This document shows positions 42,760 through 54,668 of a stretch of 64,000 nt of DNA, piece by piece. The notes under the pieces are model-generated. The model was not told where the DNA came from. It saw only the letters and a list, made by a program, of their open reading frames with translations, and made no database searches. The stretch spans positions 62,001-126,000 of the forward strand of contig JAVTVY010039234.1 of assembly GCA_036873755.1 (NCBI GenBank), given 5' to 3'. This DNA is from Hanleya hanleyi. Its lineage: Eukaryota; Mollusca; Polyplacophora; Lepidopleurida; Hanleyidae. Each line of letters opens with the position of its first letter. Within the stretch, counting starts at the first letter, position 1. Made by a program: the position numbers and the translations under genes.

Positions 42760-43930
42760 CGATCGGTACCACTCGAGGTGGCAAATTCTAGTAATGTTTT
42801 TCGAAGAGGTACATGTATGTAGATGTTATCCATGTGTGATAACCGTTGCAGATCGGTAGCTTAAAGGTAGCAAAACACACTTTCTTAACCCCACCCCTGC
42901 TCGTATTCCGAACTCAAAGAATGGGGGCAGGGGAATGGTTCCTCGGATATATTAGTTATTTCTGTCCCTGAAGAGCTGGAACTTCACACACTTTCTCAGC
43001 GGGGCCTGGTCCATTAGCACTAGTTAACATACCTTAATATTACCGTTGTATAATGTCATAGTGACGTAATAACATGTGGGAGCATTTATTGTCGAAATTT
43101 CGGTTGCTTTTCCAATTGGTTTTTCCGATTCTGCTGGCACCCTGTGACGTATCAACTTTGGTAAATGCTCTTTGAAGAGGTATTTGTATGCAGATTTTGC
43201 CCATATGTGCTAACACTTGCAGATCAGTAACGTAGTGGTAGTTATGGTACACTTTTTGAACCCGCCCCCCATCACATTGTCCACCCACATTTGGGAGGGG
43301 TATGATTTCTTGGCTATTTTAATTATTCCTCTTGCTAGAGAGCTAGAACTGTTCACCTCCTGCATATGAGGTATTCGCCTTCTGTAAACAAGTTAACGGG
43401 GTTTGAAATGATAATGTTTCTGACGTTAAACTGACGGGGTTTGAAATGATAATTTTTATGACGTCAAACTGACGGCATAACATGGGTAATAATTTATTTT
43501 TAAATTTTTCGATACTTTTGAAAAATTTTGCTAGTAAATCTTGGGGTAACAGTTTCGGTTCATATTTTGTAAGGGATATTTGCATGCAAATGCTATTCAT
43601 CTGGGAGAGCCGTTGTATATCGGTAGTTTATGGGTTGTTATAGTACATTTTCCGGACCCTACCTCTTTCTGTATTTTTAACCCAGGTTTGCAGGTAGGGC
43701 ATGGTCCTTCCGATATTTCCATTATGGTTAGATAGCTGAAAAGTACCAACCTGTACCTCCATGCCCCTTTTTATTGAAGCATCTATTGAAACCTTCATCT
43801 GATGCTGTGATGACGTCACCGCGACTGAATAATAATGATGATAATTTTGGGGTTATTTTATTTTCTCATTTTTACTTGAACCATATGAAGTGGTGAATCC
43901 TGTTATGTTTCTTTGAAGAGCGCAAGCGGC
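42760..43930. repeat. Diverged tandem units of about 370-400 bp (left arm, inner part)
   Basis: Three units share GGCAAATTCTAGTAATG or AAATGCTCTTTGAAGAGG, a CATATGTGCTAACACTTGCA segment, GCAGATC(G/A)GTAG and a CCCACC(C/T)... segment followed by TGACGTCA. Mirrored units lie at about 46540-47745. Two short minus-strand frames are by-products. Confidence 0.7.
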
Positions 43931-46539
43931 CAAACAGTGGTCGTACGGAAGACATGGAGAAGGACAATTAAGGAAATATTTCGAGATATTGCGATATTTC
44001 CATTGATTCTCATCTTGACTACCAATCGTCTTTCCTATCCGTATCTCCCCACCAAATTTGTTCTTCTGTCATTGTTGGTATGAATCTGACGAAATGGAAT
44101 TTTCTTCTTAATCTACCATATTCAGCCTCCAGACTTTTGTTATAATTGCAATTAACCTTGATGAGTGCAAATACTTTCTCAATTTACAAATGCTACAGCA
44201 TATGGTCACCCTTTATGATGATTCAGTCCTGCAAACGTGTTGAACGGGTAATCCACTGGATGGTGTCAACTGCAAATGTGTTTCATAGCCAGAGATGGCC
44301 ATATGTGTTAGATGTCTGTATTTAAAATGCGATGTTTGCTTCTTAAAATGCATAAACATTGCCCTTTTAGAGCTTTTCTGAAGATTTTGATACCCCTATT
44401 ACCTCTGGGCATTATCCCGTGAAAGCTGCTGCCTGCTGGGTACTGTATAAATGCATGCCCAATGGCCTCTTTCAGAGATAGCAAAAGATAGAAATACAGA
44501 AAATTCAATACCACCAACATCGTCTCCAAACACACATGATAGACCTACTGATGAATCTGATGGTGGCAAATTATCCAGGAAATCAACAATGTGATTCCTT
44601 CGCGACTTCAGCCCCACTACCAGGCCATTCCCTCCCTCTATCGCTTCTACTGTAGAGAGACCTAGCAAACGGCTTTTCGAACGAACGTCGCCTACTCTGT
44701 CAGCCAATCAAGTGATTTGCTTTGCTTTGATCAAGGGTCACAGGGGTTCTGCGCTGAGGTCGGTATGCCAGTGTGCGTCATTCAGCATCTCAGCCAAACA
44801 GAAGCGCCACAAGACCACTCCATAATTAGCTGTTTAGATGAATGCCAACTCGTCTCATGAGTGTTGAGGTAGACCATGGTATTCGCGATGATGACTCGTA
44901 CCTGGATGTATAACTTTGATCCGAATGAAAACGAATATGTTAAGGGAACCATGCATACGTAGTAACGTCATCATAGGCTCCGTCATCAATCGGATTGAAG
45001 CCGATACTCGATAGTGAAATGCTGCAAACCTGAAACTGGACTAACAGGCTGTGACCCTGCTCGACTGGGATGGTTGCTGAAAGGGAGTATCATATATCTT
45101 CCTTACATCTTTGGTGGAACATGAAAAATATCAGCGTTGATGCAGAGAATATGCCTACATCGTCAGCTGCAGAGACGGATAGTTCGATAACAATGTTCAG
45201 AAATCATTTCACTTCCACCCAAATTAACTGCCCCTATGTCATTATGATGAAATGATTTGCCTTAAAATTAGGCACATGATTTGGAAGTTGAATGTAGCTA
45301 AATTCTTTGAAATCGTATCTGTGACAGGTTTAGCTCTTCAGATAACCATATACCATTATATAAATGATGAATGGTCCCTGCATCATTAAAACTCCAGGAT
45401 CATCACACCAACCTGCCCTAGCTACACATTTTCCTGCATACAGTCATGACCTGTTCTGAAGATTTGTGATGGTGATTCTATCGTGTATAACACTGAGGGA
45501 ATTTCTGCATCAATAATCGAAAGCCCTTATTCACAAGACACTAATAACTCGAAACTTCTACACAGGCATAGCAAGGTAGTACTTTATGCAAGGAAATTGA
45601 CAACAGTTTCGACTGATGCTGAAAATGAAGACATCATGATATTCGTTTCATATCCTCAAATCTGGTTGAACGTTCATATCTAAAATCTACAGCCGTTACT
45701 CTATTACTGTTGACAATTGTCGATTCCGGATTGCTTTAATAGTTGATACCGGTATCCATTTTACATCACATACCATGCAATTATGGTTAGAAACGATTTT
45801 CAGCTGACAAAACCGGTCAGACGCATTTTATTGAATTGAACAGAATAGTTTCCAGATTTGAATTCTTTGTGGCTTTGGAGGTTAAATCTTATACAATCCC
45901 TCTTCCATCCACTGACTGTACCCTATTTAATACCAACCGAAACGCGGTGGTAAAGTAACCTGATTTTGTCTACGTTGAAAACTTGACACGAATATCGCCT
46001 GTGTTTTCAATCGCCCACGCTGGTCTACTCCTGCCACATATTCGATATTCTACTCCTGCCAACAAGATTCTGGTTCCGTTCTTAACTCACATTCAAGTTC
46101 TCACGCTGGGGCGAGATATTACCAAGTTGCCAGTATGTATCTGGAATGGATACACAACAATCATGATATATGTTGCACAGGAGTAGAGTAGAAATTGTCA
46201 ACACAAAATAGTAAAACTAGATCGAAAGTTTATGTTTTACGCAACACTACCATGAGTTAAATTTGCTCTTGCTCTCCGATCGTTTGGCATGTTTTTGCAT
46301 CGAAGAACCTACTATTATTTATTCAATGGGATATTATCATTTTAATATAGCTGTCGTCATTCACCCCCAAATGGCAAATAACACCTCCAGCTCACACTTA
46401 TAATGAAACAGATAAAAAACATGTATATATATGTTACTCTGGCGAGATACGATGATGTAATTCAACGTTTTATCAGCTTATTTAGCATTTTATCATAGCA
46501 TAGGACTAAATGTGTAGGGTATAATCGTTTAGCTCTTTA
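43931..46539. other. Single-copy loop of inverted repeat 1, no gene recognised
   Basis: The longest frame is 102 codons on the minus strand (44399-44707), containing FLDNLPPSDSSVGLSC and RGHWACIYTVPSR, which I do not recognise. Smaller frames at 45070-45255 and 45483-45683 also lack motifs. If the structure is a transposon, this loop is where a cargo or transposase gene would be expected, but none is evident. Confidence 0.5.
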
Positions 46540-47745
46540 GACATAGATTTTAAAAAAATATCTGTTGGGCCATACCCCGTCACCCCAACGTTTGTCTTGG
46601 AATAAGGATAAGGCCAGGTTTCATAAAACGAGCTATAATTACCCTATAAGCTACAGAACTTCAAAGGTTATAACCTATGGGTAACAACTACATAATAATA
46701 ACACTTTAGGAAACATTGATGGAATCTGCTACCTCAAATGGTCATGAATAGAAAGTATGTATTAAAAATGGACTAAACGGCCGGCAAAAACTGATTTTCC
46801 GTTTTATGACGTCATAGTGACGTCCTGAAGGGATTTTGTTAATTTATGTTTACTGGTTTCTATAAACAAGGACCTAAACGTAGTGTGTGAAAAATTTCAG
46901 CCCTCTAGCAGCTAGAATGATAAAAATATGCAAGGAACCATAACCCACCCCCATATTTGTGTTAAGAATGGGGGCGGGGTAGCGTTCCAAAAGTGTGTTA
47001 TAACTACCCATAAGTTGCCGATCTGCAACTGTTATCACATATGGCTAACATCTACATAGAAATACCTCTACAATGAGTGAGTGAGTAGGATTTAACGTCG
47101 TTTTCAACATTGTTTCAGTCATATCACGACGGTGCCTACATGTGCCAGAACACGAGTGTCCACAGTTCCTATTATTCTGGACACTGATCAGCCCAGCCAG
47201 TACAGCACCCGGTCACCCATCCAAGTATTGACCGAGCTCAACGCTGCTTAACTTCGGTGATCTGACGAGAACCGGTGTGCCCAACGTGATGCGCCGTACC
47301 CGCCGTTGAAGTTGGACTATGATTGGTCGCCAGTCTGACATGAACATCGAATCCACTATGCAAAGTGGTACCAGCAGAATTTGAAAAAATCAATTTGAAA
47401 ATGGACAAAAAAGAGACAATAAACTGCTCACTGGGTTATTACGTCACTGTGACGTCACTAAATGAGTATGTGACATAATGTTTGCCTATTTCAATAGAAG
47501 AGTACCTATGCCCGAAGTGTGCGAAGTTTTAGATCTCTAGAGGGAAGTATAAGCAAAATATTCGAGAGACCATACCCCACCCCTCAAGTTTGGATTTAGA
47601 ACTGGGAAAGGGGTAGGGTTGAAAAGGCGTGGTATAGTACCCTTAAGCTACCGATCTGCAACGGTTATCACATATGGGTAACATCTATAGGCATAAACCT
47701 CTTCAAAAAACAATACTAGAATTTGCCACCTCAGGTGGTACCAGT
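46540..47745. repeat. Diverged tandem units (right arm, inner part)
   Basis: Mirror images of the 42760-43930 units, with words GCCGATCTGCAACTGTTATC, GGTAACATCTA, ACCCACCCC and TGACGTCA text. A SINE interrupts the second unit. Confidence 0.7.
47073..47348 (-). mobile_element. 5S rRNA-derived SINE, near full length
   Basis: On the minus strand the head (about 47310-47195) aligns with metazoan 5S rRNA: GGTTCTCGTCAGATCACCGA, AGTTAAGCAGCGTTGAGC, then AATACTTGGATGGGTGACCG and GGGTGCTGTA. The last part covers the internal promoter (box C-like) region used by Pol III with TFIIIA. It is followed by a body of about 110 bp (GTTCTGGCACATGTAGGCAC, ATATGACTGAAACAATG) and a (TCAC)n tail at 47073. It is inserted in an inner unit of the right arm, so it postdates the inverted repeat. 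Confidence 0.85.
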
Positions 47746-48119
47746 TTCGACTCTGCCCCATGGACTACCAGGGTGCGGGGGCACCACAGGTGCGTGCGCA
47801 TGCGTGCGACGACGTTACTTACCAGCTCTGAGCTCCACGAGCTCCGAGCTCTGCTCTACGGGAACTACCACCACCACCACCGGGCGTTGAAGGGTGTCAA
47901 CGCCCGGTGGTGGTAACCAGGAATTGTTCAAACAGAGTTCTGCTCTTTAATAGTGGTCCAGATACGCTTTTGCTAGTTATCAAATTGACGTCAGTATGAC
48001 GTCACATCCGGTCACAGGTCACATCCAGGTCAAAACTCACTCACTCACTCACTCACACTCACTCACTCACAGGTAACCAGTGATGTCACAGATGACAAAC
48101 CTCAAGTCGGGGTCTACAC

Positions 48120-48910
48120 TCCGAGGGCTAGCAAGATGACACCCCAAACGACGCATTCGGACCAAGGATGGTCCATCTCTACACCAAATACCTTCCTTCA
48201 CTTCCCAAAAATGCCCACTTTCGCTACTACTCGTACTGATGACGTCACCAATGACGTCACAGATGACATCGACAAACCTCAAATCGGGGTCTACACCCCA
48301 AGAGCTCCATTTTTGTCACCCCACACGACGCATTCTGACCAAGGATGGTCCCTCTCTACCCCAAAAACCTTCCTTCACTCCACCCAAATGCCCACTTTCG
48401 ATATAACTCGTACTGATGACGTCACCAATGACGTCACAGATGACGTCAACAAACCTCAAATCGGGCTCTACACACCGAGATCTCCACTTTGACACCCCAA
48501 ACGACGCATTCGGACCAAGGATGGTCCCTCTCTACCCCAAATACCTTCCTTCACTCCCAAATTGCCCACTTTCGCTACTACTCGTACTGATGATGTTACA
48601 AATGACGTCACAGATGACATGGGCAAACCTCAAGTCGGGGTCTATACCCCGAGAGCTTCACTTTGACACCCCACACGACGCATTCGAACCAAGGATGGTC
48701 CCTCTCTACCCCAAATACCTTCCTTCATTCCCCCAAAATGCCCACTTTCGCTACTACTCGTACTGATGACGTCACCAACGACGTCACAGATGACATGGGC
48801 AATCCTCAAATCGGGCCCTACACCCCGGGAGATCCACTTTGACACCAGACACGACGCATTCGGACCAAGGATGGTCCCTCTCTACCCCAGATACCTTCCT
48901 TCACTCGCCC
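48120..48910 (-). repeat. Tandem CRE-rich units (right arm)
   Basis: About five units mirror those at 41640-42280, with GACGCATTCGGACCAAGG, ATGGTCC, GATGACGTCACCAATGACG and TCACAGATGACATGG. Spacing is about 150-180 bp. The apparent proline/threonine-rich frames here come from the repeat. Confidence 0.85.
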
Positions 48911-49869
48911 AAAATGACCACTTTACTTACTACCCAACTGCGCATGCGCACATTGACGCTACTTGCAATAAAAACACACCATTCTGACTCTACCCCACGA
49001 GAGCTTCGCACTGATACCCCTCGCGGTCCATTTGAATCACGGATGGTCCATCTCTACCCCCAAAAGAACCCAGAAAATGCCTGCTTTCTATACTACGGCC
49101 AGACTGCGCATGCGCAGAATAATGAAACGCACGATACATTAGTCCCAGTCGAATGCTCCTCCACGAGAGTTTCAAAGTAAACCCCATACGACCTAATCGG
49201 TCCACTAGGGATCACCTATTCCTCAAAACGTCCACCCAGCGCTATTTACCCACTGCGCATGCGTACAGTGACTTTTTCAAAAGATTTCAACCAATCGCTT
49301 CGTGACCCCACCTATCATGTTCTACGTGGTGAGACGCGAAAAACAAGATCCCATAACCCATACGGCAATGTCCAGGCGTGAATTGCCCAGTATGGACCTA
49401 TCCACTGAGCCAGTAGGTTATGGGCCTATCCAGACCTCCCCGAACTTTTCCAAAAATTTCACCTCTTAGCTTCTGGACCCTTCCCATCGTGTTCTACAGC
49501 TGAGACGAAGAAAACAAGAACCCACAACCCATAGTAAAATCCACAAAAAAATGACCACCAGGCATTCCCCGTATAGATGTAAATGTGCGAATCAGGGTAG
49601 ATGACCCGGAATTTGCCATACAGAGGTTCGCCCAGTCAGAGTTGTCTTCCTTGCCTCCAGAGGGCAGCACGATCGATGTCGTGATGTCGAAAGGGCATCC
49701 CCACAGCAAGCGGAATCTCCATTTTGTATGTTTATTTTTTGCGGAGATATATTGGACAATAAGACTCTGGGGTCGCACGAATTTTTTGTCGTGCCAATAT
49801 GGTTATGGAGAAACCTGTATGGAGACACTGAAGGTTCCCCACTGGCCATTTAACACGGGCAAATAGATG

Positions 49870-50040
49870 ACGATATTGTCGGGGACCCTGTGAATTCCAT
49901 AGATGCTTAGGAAGTGCAGATAAAAGCTATATATTGTCCCGGAGAGCGCCGGACATTGCCGGAGATGACCTGACATTGCCGGAGATGACCGGAGATTGCC
50001 GGAGATTGCCGGACATTCTCTCTTTGCGTATTTGTGAGGG
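49870..50040. repeat. GCCGGAGAT-type short tandem repeat
   Basis: Between about 49938 and 50020 words GCCGGAGATGACC, GCCGGAGATT and GCCGGACATT repeat in 10-13 bp steps. It lies in the 440-bp part of the right arm that has no partner in the left arm. Confidence 0.7.
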
Positions 50041-50140
50041 TACCCCACTCGTCGAGAGCCTCATTTTCCGGAAATTACCGAAAATTAATGATATGTAAGT
50101 AGGTCAATGGAACGAAAGATAGCCTTTATATGCTGCTAAG

Positions 50141-52576
50141 GTGTGTGGGGTAGAGATGGACCATCCACGGTCTGGTGTACCCTATACCCTACGGGCTATA
50201 GGGTACAGGGTGCACCACAGGTGCGTGCACATGCGTGCGATGACGTCACTTGCGAGCTCTGAGCTCCACGGGCTTTGAGCTTCAAGAGCTCAGATCCAAG
50301 AGCTCTGCCACACGGGAGCTACCACCACAACCGGGCTTTGACGGGCGTCAACACCCGGTGGTGGTGGTGGTGGTGGTGTGTGGTAGTGTGTGGTGGTGGC
50401 AATAGTGGTGTGTGGTGGTGTCTACATATAGGGATTAACTCGTGTCCCTCATCATTCCATATGTATTGGTCGACTAATCAAAATTTCGCTACCACTCGTA
50501 CTGATGACGTCACCAATGACGTCACAGATGACATGGAAATTACTCAAGTCGTGGTCTACACCACGAGAGCTTCAAGATGACACCCTACACTCCATCTTGG
50601 ATGAGATGTAGAACCTCAATCTTTCAAATATACACCTGCGCACCTCAAGAATGGCAACTTTACTTACTACACCCCAAGTGCGCAAACAAGTGTTTCAGGA
50701 GATGCTGCCGGTACAGTATCCTGGCCTGCTTGACGACGCTTAGGCCAAAAGCGATTCTGGTCGGAGATTAAACTTTCTCAAACGACGGCTTCTGATTGGA
50801 CAAGAACCTACGAGAACTGTAAACATACATAACGCGACTCCCCCAGCGTGGGTATGGTGTAATGGGGGGATAATAAAATGATTGAATTGTCATCCTTGTT
50901 GTTGTTATTCTCTCATCTGTCAAAATCATGGCATTAAGGCGTTAAGATGAGGCGTTAAGGCGTTGAGACGGGCGTTGACTGGCGACACTGTATTTCGATG
51001 AATTAGTGACAATTCCATGGAATATCTAGAAAATCAGAGTTTCTGAGCTGTTTCACCAGGGCGTTGAAGCATTAAGCTTGGCGTTGGCGGGCGTTGCTAC
51101 AAGATGACACCTCACGCGACGCATTCGGACCGCGGATGGCCCATCTCTACTCCAAACACCTTCCCCCACACCCTCAAAATGCCCACTTTGGCTACTACTC
51201 CTATTCATGACGTCACCAATGACGTCACACATGACGTGGACATACCACGAAAGCTCGACTTTGACACCTCACACGACGCATTCGGACCAAGAATGGTCCA
51301 TCTCTACCTTAAACACACTCGCACTCACCCCCAAAATGACCACTTTACTTACTACACCCCAACTGCGCATGCGCAGATTGGCGTTCTTCCAATAAAAAAA
51401 CACTCCAGTCTGACTCTACCCCACATAAGCTTCACTAAAATACCCCAACCGGGTCATTTGGACCAAACATGGGCCATCTCTACCCCAAACACCTTCCTTC
51501 ACACCCGCAAAATGCCCACTTTGGCTACCACTCCTACTCAGCAATGACGTCACAGATGATGTGGACATCCCTCAAGTCGTGGTCTATACCACGAAAGCTT
51601 CACTTCGACACCTCACACGACGCATTCGGACCAAGACTGGTCGGCCAGTCGCTCAAACGCACCCTCACTCACCCCCAAAATGCCTACTTTCTATATTACG
51701 ACCAGACTGCGCATGCGCAGGATAATGAAACACGTCTAGACACCAATCCAATCCGACGCTATCCCAAGAGAACTTCAAAATAAGGCATCATACGGCCAAA
51801 TCGGACCAATAATGGGCTGTCACGACCCGGAAACGTCCATTCCCATACACTTTTTCTACTGCGCATGCGCGGTATTACGTCAGTTCTACGTCACACCCAT
51901 ACAGTTTGATGCGCCCCCACGAATGCTTCACATTGATACCTCGTTCGACCCAATGGCGCCACTAGGGGTCCACCTCGCCCCCAAAACCTCCACCCATCGC
52001 TACTTGCCCAGTGAGCATGCATAAAGTGACTTTTTCAAAACAATTCATCGTGTAGCTTCAAGACCCTGTCCATCGTGTTCTACGTGGTGAGGCGTGAAAA
52101 ACAAGATCCCACAACCCATACTGCAATGAGCATCTGTGGGTTTCCCATTAGGTTGAACATTGTCCACTGCGCCAGTATCAATGGATCTATCCACACCACC
52201 CTAGACCTCCCTGAACTTTTCAAAAAATTTCATCGCTTAGCCCCGAGACCCCTACCATCGTGTTCACCATCGCGAGACGAAGAAAAGAAGATCCCACAAC
52301 CCATAGTAAAATCCACCAGAAAAAACGACCACCCCTATACCCCATACAGGCATTCCCGTTCAGATGCAAATGTTCGAATCAGGGGAGATGACACGAAATT
52401 TGCGCCGCAGAGAGTTCGCCCAGTCAGAGTTGTCTGCCTTGCCTCCAAAGGTCAGCACGATCGATGTCGTGATGTCAAAAGGGGAACCTCCACAGCAAGC
52501 GCCACCATTTTGTATGTTTATTTTTTGCGGAGATATACTGGACAATAAAGGCTCAACCCTGGGGTCGCACGGATGC
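50141..52576 (-). repeat. Extra copy of the core unit, tandem to the right arm
   Basis: Same orientation as 47750-49800. It begins with GTGTGTGGGGTAGAGATGG, the CCCTATACCC palindrome and the GGTGGT hairpin, continues with CRE-like and NRF1-like sites (TGCGCATGCGCAG near 51364 and 51708), and ends with CGGAGATATACTGGACAATA and GGGGTCGCACGGA, where a LINE tail begins. It contains a part (about 50590-51090, with GGCGTTAAG/GGCGTTGA words) not seen in the other copies. Confidence 0.75.
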
Positions 52577-53997
52577 TTTTTATTTATTTTTTATTTATTG
52601 GAATTTGACCAAATAGTCCGGGATATCACACAGGTGACTAGCACCTATATTAGATAGTGACTCCCATAACAACAAATATAACAATAATATGAAATACAAA
52701 GTGGGTAATACATACAACTATGGTACATAGTTTGGATAAAAAAAGTCGATGTTATATACAGACTAAACATATAATATATATATGAAGTTAAGATACAAAA
52801 CTAAATATACATGTTTTGGATAAAAACTTGTCGATTTCGTAAACAATGATAAGCTATATGTATGATAATGATAGTTAAGATTTTCGGCATGCTGGGCAGT
52901 GACACTGAATCACCCATGTGCATGAATTGTCTGATAAAAATTTCTCTTTTAAAAGATTTCCATAGTAATGTTTGAGTTTATGTTTGAAACTGGCAGTTGA
53001 TGAGAAAGGATAACAATTCAGAGGAATCAGATTTAAAATATAATATATTCTATTATAATATGAATGGCGGAAAGTTTCGGCACGAAACTTGGGCATTTTC
53101 ATGCGAAGGCAGTCCTCATTTTTAAAGGTGATCAATTTACTCAAATTGACATCGAAATCGCCCAAATGACACTTGGCCAGATATACGACATCATTCAATT
53201 CCCTACGATAAGAAAGGGGAAGAAGGTTAAGTTGGAGGAGTCTTTCTTTGTAACAGAGATCATTACAGTTTCGATAGCCTAGAATAAACCTCGAGGCTCT
53301 CCGTTGCACGCCTTCAATGTGCAGGAGACATTTTTTTGTTGGAACGCCCCAGGATTGTGAGGAGTATTCGATGTTACTTCTAACCAAAGCAATATATAAA
53401 GATCTTTTCGCTTTAATAGATATATTGTCTCCACATGTTCTCTTGATGAGCCCTAGCATCCTGTTTGCCTTGCTCACAGCAACATTGGTGTACTCTGACC
53501 ACGACAGGTCAGATGACACAACAACCCCAAGGTCTATCATAGTTTTTACAATTTCTAGGAGAAAACCATTCAAAAAATCTTCGGCCGTTATTGGCTTACG
53601 TTTTCTCGTGACTCTTAAGAGCTTGCATTTATTCACATTAAAATTCATTTCCCATTTCAGACTCCATTGGTATAAATTATCTGTATCAGCTTGAGATGCT
53701 ACAGAACCATCGATGCTATTTATATTCCTCATACATTTGGCATCGTCAGCAAATAAGGCGAAAGTTGATAGTTCGCTAACACATTCTGGCATATCGTTAA
53801 TGTACATGAGGAACATTAGGGGGCCCATGATAGAACCTTGGGGGACCCCAGAAATTACTGCCTCCCAATGTGAATTCGTCCCGTCTATCACTGTGACGGA
53901 TGGCGAGTAGTCGTCACACGCAATAACAGGGAAAGACTGTATTTTGCTCAAGACAGGTTTATTCAGTTCTGATGCGACCACAAATTTTCTCCTGTAG
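52577..53997 (-). mobile_element. CR1/jockey-type LINE, 5'-truncated
   Basis: The 3' end is at the T-rich stretch 52577-52600 (an AATAA-type tail on the minus strand) joined to core-unit copy text. The 5' end stops at about 53997, seven bases before the terminal inverted repeat of the large palindrome. The 3' untranslated region is about 300 bp and AT-rich. No target duplication is visible because the 5' side is cut by the palindrome or its insertion. Confidence 0.82.
52875..53981 (-). CDS. LINE reverse transcriptase, C-terminal part of RT onward
   Basis: The frame has 368 codons without a stop. It starts inside the RT domain: motif B SGVPQGSIMGPLMFLMYIND, catalytic box FALFADDAKC with both Asp, then VNKCKLLRVTRKRKPIT, IDLGVVVSSDLSWSEYTN, VRSNIEYSSQSWG, HIEGVQRRASRFILGY, and the C-terminal LPLSYRRELNDVVYLAKCH with a final Cys/His cluster. 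Motif A and everything upstream, including the endonuclease, are lost. It is distinct from the LINE at 12.7 kb, differing throughout the RT while sharing overall architecture. The open frame suggests a young insertion. Confidence 0.85.
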   Translation of the reverse strand: MVASELNKPVLSKIQSFPVIACDDYSPSVTVIDGTNSHWEAVISGVPQGSIMGPLMFLMYINDMPECVSELSTFALFADDAKCMRNINSIDGSVASQADTDNLYQWSLKWEMNFNVNKCKLLRVTRKRKPITAEDFLNGFLLEIVKTMIDLGVVVSSDLSWSEYTNVAVSKANRMLGLIKRTCGDNISIKAKRSLYIALVRSNIEYSSQSWGVPTKKCLLHIEGVQRRASRFILGYRNCNDLCYKERLLQLNLLPLSYRRELNDVVYLAKCHLGDFDVNLSKLITFKNEDCLRMKMPKFRAETFRHSYYNRIYYILNLIPLNCYPFSSTASFKHKLKHYYGNLLKEKFLSDNSCTWVIQCHCPACRKS

Positions 53998-54051
53998 TAT
54001 TGTTATGATGGCCGAGAGGGGTCATCGCGTCTTTCATTTCTAATTTAACGC

Positions 54052-54668
54052 GATGGAGCGATGGAGCTATGCGATGGAACGATGGAGCTATGCGATGCGC
54101 GATGGAGCTATGCGATGGAGCGATGGAGCTATGCGATAAAAAGTCGCGCTATGCGATGCGCGATGGAGCGCTATGCGATGCGCGATGGAGCTATGCGATG
54201 GAGCTATGCGATGGAGCGATGGAGCTATGCGATAAAAAGTCGCGCTATGCGATGCGCGATGAGGCTATGCGATGGAGCTATGCGATGCGCGATGGAGCTA
54301 TGCGATGGAGCTATGCGATGGGGCTATGCGATGGAGCTATGCGATGGAGCTATGCGATGGAGCGATGGAGCTATGCGATGGAGCGATGGAGCGATGGAGC
54401 TATGCGATGGAGCTATGCGATGGGGCTATGCGATGGAGCTATGCGATGGGGCTATGCGATGGAGCTATGCGATGGGGCTATGCGATGGAGCTATGCGATG
54501 GAGCTATGCGATGGAGCTATGCGATGGAGCGATGGAGCTATGCGATGGAGCTATGCGATGGAGCGATGGGGCTATGCGATGAAGCTATACGATGGAGCTA
54601 TGCGATGGGGCTATGCGATGGAGCTATGCGATGGGGCTATGCGATGGAGCTATGCGATGGAGCTATGC
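54052..54668 (+). repeat. 13-bp satellite GCTATGCGATGGA, left copy
   Basis: A 13-bp unit with shorter 8-bp variants (GCGATGGA) repeats for about 620 bp. Because 13 is not a multiple of three and the unit has no stop in any frame, all three plus-strand frames stay open and give the same MELCDGAMRWSYA peptide. This mimics a long gene but is not one. AAAAAGTCGCGC interruptions occur twice near the outer end and are mirrored in the right copy. Confidence 0.93.

Larger units (their letters stand above)
40851..50139. mobile_element. Giant inverted repeat 1 (arms 40851-43930 and 46540-50139)
   Basis: The outer ends pair GGCTATCTTTCGTTCCATTG (about 40870) with its complement at about 50101-50122. 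Moving inward, GATTCGCACATTTGCATC, TTTACTATGGGTTGTGGG, the 170-bp CRE-rich units, the GGTGGT hairpin and the GCAGATCGGTAG units all occur in mirrored order. The right arm has an extra 440 bp (about 49645-50085) and a SINE (47073-47348). The loop 43931-46539 is single copy. Divergence of about 10% with many small indels makes a simple assembly flip unlikely. No transposase frame was found. Confidence 0.78.

Noticed and set aside
53064..53910. Plus-strand frames opposite the LINE RT
   Set aside because: They are antisense shadows of the 368-codon minus-strand RT frame.
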